Origin: Antedon mediterranea
Taxonomy: Eukaryota > Echinodermata > Crinoidea > Comatulida > Antedonidae
Assembly (NCBI RefSeq): GCF_964355755.1
Contig: NC_092671.1
Span: forward strand, 40,069,304-40,133,303
Reading direction: 5' to 3'
Length of the DNA: 64,000 nucleotides
In this document: positions 10,856 to 22,800 of the stretch, in pieces
Position numbering within the stretch: position 1 is the stretch's first letter
Layout: each line of letters starts with the position of its first letter
The notes under the pieces: generated by a model
The model's database searches: none
The model's input: the letters and a program-made list of their open reading frames with translations, nothing else
Told to the model about the DNA's origin: nothing
Made by a program: the position numbers and the translations under genes

Positions 10856-13800
10856 CTAATATTTGTTAAATATAGGTGAGTTCCAGACGGCTGAACTTGT
10901 TCTCTTCAAATATCGTGCTCTTTTCTTCTGGAACACAAGGGTCAGATCTGGAGGCTCAATTGCTCCAAAGATCTTGTCAAGATCGACAGGGAATCGGATC
11001 TGATGAATTAAGTGTGCCCTCAAAGATGCACCTGTAAACAAAATTATGTAAAAAAATATAATGTATTGATTACATGGATGCATGCATAGCGTGGAATTCT
11101 AGAGATATAAAATACAGTAGAGGCCCTTCTTTGAGCACCCATATTCAGAGGAAACATCTACTAAAGGGACACTTTCATATGAAAAGAACGAAGGAAAATA
11201 TGTATTTTAATACTACAACAGCCAACCTCTATTGAGGGGACACTTCTACTAAAGGGACACTATGAAAAGAACGAAGGAAAATATGTATTTTAATACTACA
11301 ACAGCTAACCTCTATTGAGGGGACACTTCTACTAAAGGGACACTATGAAAAGAACGAAGGAAAATATGTATTTTAATACTAAAACAGCCAATCCCTATTG
11401 AGGGGACACTTCTACTAAAGGGACACTATGAAAAGAACGAAGGAAAATATGTATTTTAATACTACAACAGCCAACCTCTATTGAGGGGACACTTCTATTA
11501 AAGGGACACTATGAAAAGAACGAAGGAAAATATGTATTTTAATACTACAACAACCAACCCCTATTGAGGGGACACTTCTACTAAAGGGACACTATGAAAA
11601 GAACGAAGGAAAATATGTATTTTAATACTACAACAGCCAACCTCTATTGAGGGGACACTTCTACTAAAGGACACTTTGTTGTGGCCTTAATGTGTCCTCT
11701 TAATAGAGGTTCTATTGTATAATAAAGCTTAGATGATGAGGAATAGATGATGAGTGCATTAAAACAAGATAATTACCTTGGGCCCATGAGGGTATCTTCT
11801 TCCTTGGATGTTCCTCATCATCTGTAGAGTCATCACTATTGATATCATCAATGCAGTAATTCTCTTCTGTTGACGGCTTGTGTATTCTGAAAAATACAAA
11901 ACAAGTTACAAATAACAAAAAAGTGAATTAAAATGAACTCAGTGTGAAAAAATAAGCCTGGCTTGGCTTGTTTCACACCATGACATTCTATTGTCCAATC
12001 ATCCAAGAAGCCTTCACTTTTGGAAAAACATACATAGTGTACCCGCGAACATTACTAAAGCTCTGTCTACACTATCAAACTTATGCGACAAAAAAATGTG
12101 ATGTGCCCATATATATGGACATGATGATGTCAAATTTGGACACAGCACACTTTGATAGTGTAGACAGAGCTTTATATTTGAACATAATTACCAAGTAGCA
12201 ATCAACTTAGTAGCAAGATGTCCAGTACATACCTTTGTGGTGTTATGTCATAAGATTGAGGTGACTTCATATCAGGCTCTTTAGTGACAGTTGTATTAAG
12301 TGCAGCTGTATTAGTTGTGAGCGGTAGCTTTGGTTTAGGCATCTCTTCCATTTGCTGTTTTTCCTTCATCATCATTTGTTTCAGATTTTCTCTTTCCTGA
12401 CATTAAAGTAGGTGATATATTGTGTAAGTCATTAGGAACAACTGATAAATTAAGTCTCTTTTAAATTAAAACCTTGTTCAAACTTGTAGAGTATAGGAGT
12501 TGTTGAGTGATTATTGTGCATACACTAACCTTAATGCGATCTTGTTCTCTACGAAGTCTTTCAGCTTCAATTATCCTTTGCTGTTCTGCTTCCTCTCGTG
12601 CTTTCTTTTCTCTTTCCCTCAATTCGGCTTCTTGAATCCTAACTCTTTCAATCTCTCTTCGTTCTTTCTCTCTAAATTAATCATGAAAAATTAAATGTTA
12701 TGTAACATCAGAAAAAAAACACCACATAGTAACTAAGGATAAGTGGCAAAAGTAGTTCAAGAATATAAAATGTAGGTTTCTCAAGAGGGTTTTATTAAAC
12801 ATGACTTGAGCTGGCTGGAATAATTCAAAACTTTTCATTTATATTTAGGCAAATTGCCAAGGATAACATTAAGAGAATTCATTCACTATCCTTCTTAAAG
12901 GTGTCAATCCTGTTCACAAGACAAACATATACACAGGATGCTGTACATAAACATAGTCTTATTACAAGTCTTTGGAAGTGGAGTTGTTATTTGTCATTAA
13001 AAAAAATATAATACATATATAACAGGACTTGAACCCAAGACCCTTGGTAGCTACCAAGCCACAACTCCACTTTTAACCCCATCATTATTTAATTACTTCT
13101 TTTCTTTTATTCTCTGTTGTTCACGTTCATTCTCTATCTCTAATTCTACTCGTCTTTTAGCTTCTTCTAGCCTCTGTTTTTCCTGATCAGCTTTGCGTTG
13201 TTCTTGTTGTAGACGCCATTCCTCCTGTTTCTGCAGACGTTCTTGTTCCTCAAATTCTTTTTTCCTTGTCATCATCTCCTTGTAACGCTTTTCTTCCTCT
13301 TCCTAAAAGTTGAAAAAAAATATTACAAACATTGTGTAGTTGCATAGATACCAGCGGATCAAAACCTGCCAAAACGACCTCTAAATTTCACAAAAATTTC
13401 TCTCTTTAATGTGGTGTATCTAATAGAAATTGAATTAGTCACACAATCAAGGCATTTTAAAGACTACATTACCATAACTAAACTGTATTTATTGAAATGG
13501 TTTTTTTTTACGGCTTTACTGACCTGTTGCTTAAGCTTTTGCTTTCTATGTTGTTCTTCAACACGACGTCTTTCTTCGGCTTCAACTCTTTTTTTCGTCA
13601 TCAATTTCTTCTTTTGCATTTCTTCTCGTTTTTTTTCCTCTTTCTGTTTTTCTGTCAATGCCTGCTTATGCTCATAAAATTCTTCAAGTTTAATTCGTTT
13701 CTCATTCTGTTGTAGAATCCTACGTTCTCTAGCCTCGGCAGCCTTTCTTGCTCGATCTTCTCTTTTCCTAATTTAAAAGATATTCAATGCTTTTGTAAGT

Positions 13801-16800
13801 AGGGTAAATTAAATAAATGTTTTACTTATGGAGCATTTCAGCATTGCAGAATGGCTAAGCTTAAAATCAGATGTCAATGAATACCTCAAAATCTTGGGAC
13901 AAGTTAGTTATGTTGTCAATAATTAAACACAAACCTCCTCTGCTCCTCCAACTTATTTTTTCTTTCTTGTTGTAACTTCTTTCTAATTTCTTCTTCCTTT
14001 TTCTGTTTTTCTCTAATTTGTGCTTTGATTTCCTCTTGACGTTCCTAACAGGAAATCAAATTGATTATTTAAAAAATGATTGATGTTTATGTTGAAAATC
14101 AACATGTGAAATTGCATCCTATTTGCTATCTTTAAAACTAGAATTGTATATGTTATCTCAAAATAGTATTTCTTACTTTTGTTGTTTTTTTCTTTGGTGT
14201 ATTTCTTTTGATAAAAGATGTAATAATGCCGCTTGAATTGGTTGGAAGCATGCCCTCTTCTTTCTTTCTGTGCAGGAATGACTGGGGTTGTGGTCGGATC
14301 ACCTATACAATAAAATCATAAATTAGACATCTTTCACTATAATTTGCTTGTGAAATCCCAAACTTAATTATGAAGCTTTATTTAGTCGAATTGGAACTTA
14401 CACAACGTTCTATGAACAACTTTGTGCAATACTTTTTCTACTATTTTAATGATGCTGTTTACATTGACGACGATTTTCATCCGATACCTATTTATTATTC
14501 AAAATGTGCAATAACAATAACTGGCCTTACATCATTACAAGTACGAAAGAAATCGAAGTTTAAATTCCTTGGCAGGGCTGTGTCATACTATTCAAATTCG
14601 GTTAGTACTCTACGTATTTGGTCTGTTGTACTTGGAGGGGACATAGAAGTCAATCCTGGCCCGAATGCTACTAATTCGAACAACAAAAGTAGCTCTTTAA
14701 AGGTGTACTACCAAAACGTTCGTAGTGTAAAAAATAAAATGGAATCATATAAATCGGAATTGTTTAGTCACATGTGCACAAGATACATAGACGTTGTAGC
14801 ATTAACTGAAACCTGGTTAAATAACACTGTAATTGATTGTGAACTGTCTTTAGATGGCTTTAATCTATATCGCAGGGACCGGCAAGAGGACAAGAGAGGC
14901 GGTGGAGTTTTACTCTTAATTAACAACAAATACAGGTCGTGTCGTCTCATTAAGTTTGAAGATGAAAGTCAAGAACTAATGTGGGTCAAAATTCAACTGT
15001 CTAGGAAAAAATGTTTAATTATTGGTATATATTATCGCCCACCATCGGCACCTAAATCTCAAATCGATCGTCTCTGTGAATCTATATACAATGTGCAATA
15101 TGAATTTCAGGGTTTCAATCATGACGTTATGTTATTAGGAGATTTTAATCTACCTGAGATAAAATGGCGTTTGAATAGTTATAATAAGTGCAATATTGTA
15201 GAATGTGAAGCTCCCGACAACTCCAATGGCAAATTTTTTATAGAAAATATTTTACAGGGTAATAATTTTAATCAATTTGTATATTTTCCGACATGTGCCG
15301 ATCACACTCTTGATCTTGTCTTGTGCAATACTATATGCCATGAAGTTTCATTCGGTGAAGATATTTTCACTTCTGATCACTGTGCAATAAATTTTAAATA
15401 TCCTATAGAGTTTAACAAACACCTTATCAATAATGACGATCGATTGTTATATAATTTTAAAAAACTTAACAAATTAGATTTTATACAAACACTTTCTCAT
15501 ATTCCTTGGCATTTACTTGATCTTGCCGTTGACATTGATGAGGCAGTTAATTTATTTTATGATTTTATTTTTGCTACTATCAAAGATCTCGTCCCTGTTT
15601 TCAGACCTAAGAGAAAACTCCCACCATGGTTTGATAATGAGCTCTACACTGCTTTGAAATCTAAAGAATCATATTTTAGAGAAAAAAAACGTAATCCAAA
15701 TAGGTTAAATATTGAAAATTTTCGATTTGCTAGGTCAAATTTTAAACGACTTTGTAGATTTAAGTATCGTACCTATGTTAATTCATTATGTTGTAATTTA
15801 AGTTGTAATCCGAAACGTTTTTGGTCTTGGATAAAATCCTCAAGAAAAAATAATAATAACATTCCTTCGGAACTACATTTTAATAATCAGTCAGCTTACA
15901 CTGTAAAAGACAAAGCAAACTTACTTAACCAATTTTTTTATTCTGTTTTTAGTCCTGTTAACAACGATTTGGATGTTCCTAATCTTCCTGAATATCCCAT
16001 CGATTGCTTATCTAAACTTGAGTTTAATCAGGAGGTTATAGAAAAGCACATTAATGAAATTGATTCTCATAAGGCTTCAGGTAATGATGGTCTAAGTAAT
16101 ATTGTTTTGTCTTTAGCTGCAAAACCTCTTTCTTTCCCTTGTAAAATTTTATTTGAAAGATGCATTTCTGAGAAACGTTTTCCGATAAAATGGAAGCAAG
16201 CTAACGTGTGCCCTATCTTTAAAGCTGGTTCTAAATCTGATGTACGCAATTATAGACCGGTTTCATTGTTGCCAACTATTTCTAAAGTTTTTGAAAAAAT
16301 TGTTCACGACCAAATTTTTAAACATATATCACCAGTTATTAGTGACCATCAACACGGATTTTACCCAGGAAGGTCTTGTGAAACAAATTTGTCTGTTCTG
16401 TTGTCACATGCGTATGACGCAATAAATGCAAAAGGGCAATGCGAAGTTGTATATACAGACATGGCTAAAGCCTTTGACAGGGTCTCCCATAAGTTGCTCT
16501 TGTTTAAACTTCAAAAATTTGGTCTAAATCACGATTTAATTTTATTTTTTACAAGTTATTTATCGGACAGGTTTCAGAGAGTCACTTTTGATGGTAACGC
16601 GTCTGAATGGCTTCCAGTTTTATCTGGCGTGCCTCAGGGGTCTATTTTGGGGCCTCTTTTTTTCATTATGTTTATTAACGATTTTTCCTTTGTTCCTCGT
16701 CATTCTAATGTTCTTATGTTTGCTGACGATATCAAATTATTTAAGTCTATACAAACTTTAAATGATATGTTGTTGTTACAAGAAGACGTTGACAGGCTCA

Positions 16801-19800
16801 TTCACTGGTGCGACACTTGGAATATGTCAGTCAATGCCTCTAAATGCAAATCAATGTCTTTTACTCTTAAGAAAAAACCCATCTATTTTGACTTTTATAT
16901 TAAGAATATTATACTTGAAAGAGTCTCTGTTCACAAAGACCTTGGTGTTTTTTTAGATAGTTCATTAACCTTCTGTAAACATATTGATTTTATAGTCTCT
17001 AAATGCAATAGACTTTTGGGTTTTCTTTGGAGACATTGCAGACATATCAACGATAAAAAGGCATTAGTTATTTTATACAAATCTTTAGTTAGGTCGAATC
17101 TTGAATTCTGCAGTGTTATTTTTAACTCTATTTCTCTTGCCCAGTCTTCTAGATTACAAAGTGTTCAGAACAAGTTTTGTCGATTTTATGTGCGTAAATT
17201 TGGTTCTATTAGCAAAGACGTTCTTATTAATTTAGCGGGTAGGCGTAAGTTATTTGATTTAATTTTTCTTTTTAAGGCTGTGAACTCAATTTTTCATGGT
17301 AATTTTGAAGTGTACTTTCCTATTTCTGTTCCACAATATCAATTGCGTTATCCTGCTTTATTTTCTATATCAAGAGGGAGGGTAAATATTACTAAAAATG
17401 GTTTTGTTAATCGTTTGCCTAAGTTATACCACTCACTATGTAAAATTGATGGATCTGTTGATATTTTTTTTGATTCCCTTGCTTGTTTCCGTCACAAGGT
17501 TTTGTCTAATGTCAGTAATATTTAAATGTTGTCTTGTTATCTGTTGATTTTTGCTTGTATATAATATGTTATATTTTACGACTTTCAGCCCTGTTAATGG
17601 TGACGTTTGGTCACTGTAGGGTGATGATGAAATAAAATAAAAATAAAATAAAAATTTAGTTATTCCTTTCAGTGAAACAAGAACATAAAAAGGGAGCACT
17701 GTGGAGAGACAAGAGCTGTCAAAGACAACTATCACAAAGGGAGCACTGAGCAGAGACAAGAGCTGTCAAAGACAACTATCACAAAGGGAGCACTGTGGAA
17801 AGACAAGAGCTGTCAAAGACAACTATCACAAAGGGAGCACTGTGGAGAGACAAGAGCTGTCAAAGACAACTATCACAAAGGGAGCACTGAGCAGAGACAA
17901 GAGCTGTCAAAGACAACTATCACAAAGGGAGCACTGTGGAAAGACAAGAGCTGTCAAAGACAACTATCACAAAGGGAGCACTGTGGAGAGACAAGAGCTG
18001 TCAAAGACAACTATCACAAAGGGAGCACTGTGGAAAGACAAGAGCTGTCAAAGACAACTATCACAAAGGGAGCACTGTGGAGAGACAAGAGCTGTCAAAG
18101 ACAACTATCACAAAGGGAGCACTGAGCAGAGACAAGAGCTGTCAAAGACAACTATCACAAAGGGAGCACTGTGGAGAGACAAGAGCTGTCAAAGACAACT
18201 ATCACAAAGGGAGCACTGTGGAGAGACAAGAGCTGTCAAAGACAACTATCACAAAAGGAGCACTGTGGAGAGACAAGAGCTGTCAAAGACAACTATCACA
18301 AAGGGAGCACTGTGGAGAGACAAGAGCTGTCAATGATAACTGTCTCTCCAACCCAATGGGCGTGTCTCTCCATGTTCTTGTACCACATACCTTTTCAGCT
18401 GGACACTTTGGAGAAGGAGTTTTGTCTGTAACTTCTTCATCACACGAATCTTCCGAACTAACAAAAAAGAAATAGTCACTCTTTTTCAATAAGCTTTAAA
18501 CACTCTTTTATGTAGCATAGATTGTAGCAGTGTCTTTTGGACAAAATTATGGTACAATGACATGACCAAGCGGCAACCGAGTTCTCAAAGCATAAAACTT
18601 ACCTAACAGCTGCGTGTTGCATCTCTTCTTGTGCTTCTTGTTCAGGTGATCTGTTCTTAGTTACAGCAACAGTCACTCTTTCATCTGAATCACTGTCTTG
18701 AGTTCGACGACGAGACTTCCGTTTCGGTACAGATTGAGGCTTAACTTCTTCTGCAAATAATTTAAATAATAGTTATTACAGGTACTGTAACATAGAGAAG
18801 ACACAACACTATCAAACTAGTTTGACAAAAAAAAAGTGTGATGTACCCAAATATGGTAGTGATATCCTTTCATGTCCATATTTGAGCACATCACATTTTT
18901 TTGTCACATTAAGTTTGATAGTGTAGACAGAGCTTAAAATAGCAGCAAACTGATTGAGTTTTAGATGAGAAAATAATAGTTGTTACCTGAGGAAGAAGGT
19001 TCCAAGCTGTCATCAAATTGTTCAGATATGTTTGATTGACTGGCAACCACATTACCATCACTAGTTTCATCTTTTTCATCATGTGAAAGACGCAGCTTCT
19101 TTACTTTCTATAGTAGTAAAACAATATTTGTTAACCATTTGTGGTCATGTTACAAGAGTTGTCAATATACAGTAGATTGTCTGATAAAACTCCTAGGAAG
19201 TCTTTTACAATGTAGTTACAGAAAATCACACAAACAAACAATGTCCTTTTCTTTTGAAAAGCTATCAAACTTAATAGGAAATTCCATACGAATGTAAACA
19301 CATGGCATACACCTGGATTTTGATATTTTATTGTGATTTTCTATATTGACTGTTTTCTGCATGTACTTATATTGTTATTATCTCTGCAGTGTATATAAGA
19401 GGAATTTCTAATGTATTTTTATATTGGACCAAATAAAGAATAATAATAATAAGACATATTATTTACCTTATTCACATCATCATCAAATTGAGATGCCCTT
19501 TTGTTTTTAATACCAGATTTCTTTCTCTCTATTGGTTCTGACATCTTCTTTTCTTCTTCTTCAGCAGTGCCTTCATTCTGCAAACATTTTTTCTTGTTTC
19601 TTCTTAGCTTTGTTCGTGTCCTACATAATAACAATATGTTAGAATAATTACAAAACTTTTTTTGATCTTCATTAATTTTAATGTTTTATTTAAGGTGCTA
19701 CTTTCCATTTACAGTAATTAGAATTTTCAATACTAGAGTTTTCGGTTTTATTTTCCATACACAAAAACAATACAATGAAGCAGGCAAATTAATTTAATAA

Positions 19801-22800
19801 TAAAGAAAAAATGGAAAGACTATAAAGCCCTGTATACAAAAAAGATGTGCCCATATGATGACATATCACTATTTGGGCACATTACACTTTTTGTCAAACT
19901 AGTTGATAGTGTAGACAGAGCTTTAGAATAATACAAAGACAAAATATCAAACCTAGTGGTCTTTTTAGGACTTTCTTTCTCAGAATCAATAGATGGTTTT
20001 CCTTCATCACTAGTATCAACTTCTTCATTGCTGGTAGGTTGGTCAGCTTCATCGACATTTGCTATTGGTTCCACCTGCTTAGTTCTTGTTGATTTCTTCT
20101 TGAGTTCGGGGGTTGCTTCATTTGCTGAAGTGAAATCCTCAGAACTATATGAAATAAAAACAAAATAAAATGTTACTCTATGTGGAATCCATTTACATTA
20201 AAATGGTTCTTGTTCCGTTATATTAGCATTGCACTATTCTTGATAACAATACAATACTGTTTGAAAACATTGCCTGATTTATTAATAATACTGTATATAA
20301 TCCATACTTTTCATTTGATTCTCCACTGGTGTTTTTACCATCAGCAACCTCAACTGGAATTTTAACTAGTTTTACCGCATCCTCTGAATGACTAGCATCA
20401 CTTGATTGCGAGTCTTGACAACTTTCCAACATGCTTTTCTGCAAAGACACAGACAACCGCTTACTCGCATTTAGGGACCGTCTTACTGACTTCTTAGTGC
20501 TTGAACCACTTGATAATCGGCGATTTGATACGGACGATCTGGTCTGTCGTCTGCCATCAGTTTCTTCCTCGTCACAGCTCTCCATTTTAGCGTTCTTTGC
20601 CAGTATTGACAAACGTTTACTAGTCCTCAAAGACTGTCGTGAATCACGTGATAATCTGCGTTTTGAAAGAGATGACCTCTTCTTAGATTTGCTCATTGAG
20701 ATGGACATTCTTACGTTGTTGAATGATGTTTGTGCTAGTGCATTGGCCCCTTCATTCAGACTATCTTCTTCCATACTAACTTCCTCCTTAGTTTCATTTA
20801 TGATTTCTTTTCCTGATAACTCATCCGAACTTGATGACAATTTAGATTCTGCTGCAGAAGACCGCTCTTCACACTCATTTTGGGAGGGTTCATCTATTTT
20901 TGGAGCATCCTCACTTTCTAGAGCATGATCTTCATCATTAGATGTTGTTGCTGCAATTGATTCATGATCACTAAGCGGCATTTGTACAGATTCTTTGAAA
21001 ACGTCAGACTCTTCACTAGAACTACAAGACTTCTTACAAGGTATAGATTCTTCATCAGACTTTTCAGATACACATTTCTGTTCAACTGGTTCTATGATTT
21101 GTTCCTTAATTGACTGGGGCTTAGCTTCTGGTACCGTATCAAGTTCATTTTTCATGTATTTGCGCAATCGTTTAGGGGAATGGAAATCTTCATCAGAGCT
21201 CTCCGATATAATCTTTTCATGGTGATCAATAAGTTTTTTTACACGATTATCTTTCTCTGGAAGATTTGCTGCAATTGCGGATATAGATTCTTTATTATCT
21301 GAAAAACTTTCCTTATTGTTTTCCATAATAGACACAGTTTTGGGTTGTTTTCCTCGTGTTGTACGCTTACATTTCTCTTGCGTTGGTCTTCGCGTCGAAG
21401 CACGAGTGCTGCGTGTTGGACGTTTAGAAGCATTATCTTGAGATGTTTCTGCCTCAGAATCAAGTGATTTTCTATGGACTCTACATACATAAAAAAGAAT
21501 AGTTATTCTGACAACTGTAACATTAACCTAAATATTAGTATAATAATCGCTGTGGCTAAAGATACGGTACCGTATTCTAACTTCTGTTTACTAAAGATAC
21601 GGTAAAATTGCATTACGTCATAACCAGCCAATGGGGTGCTGGTACGTGTGTGACATCATCATATAAGGACTTTGTGGATTTTTTTCATATCGCGAAAACA
21701 GTGATCAACCGCATTTTCTTTATGCTTTATTTATCGCTTTTATCGCCGTCGTGTGTAACAAAAACTAAATGTAGCCTACGTCTGTTATTATTATTGAAAA
21801 GCCATGTTGATTTTAATTCTAGAATACAGAAAACCAATTCAAAAGAGGCCTAGGCCTATACTTACTACGTACTATGTATAACCTCATTATATGAGTTTGT
21901 TTGTGTAGGGAAAGCGGTGCCAGGCTTTTTTTTTTTTTTACTTTTTATGGAGGTATGTTTTTGCGCGATGGACGTTTTGGCCCACTTTTTTTTAGGACGA
22001 AACGTCAAACTTTTAAAATGCAAAACAGAACAAAATTGACTATGTATGAAATATTATTGCCGATGACAAAATTGAGTTTTGTATTGTTTATATCCAGACG
22101 TAATTAAAACATTAAATTTAATTGCCACCGAGCGAAATTGTAGGCCCTAGGCTAATCCGTCCAAGCTGCCACCCCCGCCTCACTCATCGGCCATGGTCCG
22201 CCGTCTCTCGCTCGACTCATCTATCCAGGAAATTCCCTATCGCGAGAAGCATGATGTTGGTCTCAATAATACTAAATAGTGGGCTGATTTTGAAAACAGC
22301 TTACGGTATTTCTTAAGTGAATTTTTATTCAACGTATTCATTCTTCTTTGATGAATCATTTGCCAATTGCTGTGTAAATCAGTATTTAAAGTTGTGATGC
22401 GAAAAGTGTGTGTAATTATTCCACAGGTAAACCAGGCATAAGAAAACCCATCGCCCAACAAGACCTCGTGGTGTGCCGATCTCGAGATCATCGTAAACAA
22501 AATTGGTAGAGTCCATTATGTATGGGGTGTTTACTATTTACGAACCTATAAAAAACGCGCTTCGACCACTGTGTAGGCAAAATATTTATTTCGTTAAATC
22601 CCTAAATTGATAATCGTGTATTCTTTAATCACGTGACTGATGATGTAATCCTCAGCGACGTACTAAATGCACGTGATTTAATGTGTTGGGGAAAAAGCTT
22701 GCTGTTTACCACATTACATGATTCGCGGTGCTATTCGCGTTTCCTTGACGTAAATCGGCGGCGTGTAAATGAAACAATTGTTTTCACCAAATTGCCGTTG

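Larger units (their letters stand above)
14303..18390. other. INCENP intron 8, host of the LINE and the minisatellite
   Basis: This intron separates INCENP exons 8 and 9 (minus strand). It is almost entirely mobile or repetitive: the antisense LINE occupies about 14340-17660 and the 47-bp minisatellite about 17690-18340. Only about 40-70 bp next to the 3' splice site and about 50 bp next to the 5' splice site look like original intron. Confidence 0.75.

Noticed and set aside
17701..18475. 211- and 179-codon frames as repetitive proteins
   Set aside because: They lie on a 47-bp minisatellite without stops in an INCENP intron; all three frames are open for the same reason.
20431..20928. 165-codon plus-strand frame
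   Set aside because: It is the antisense shadow of INCENP exon 3, whose minus-strand reading matches the family order and splices in phase.
22123..22500. Small nuclear RNA inside the Mutator-like element
   Set aside because: The GC-richer stretch looked RNA-like, but I could not match it to the conserved parts of U1, U2, U4, U5 or U6.
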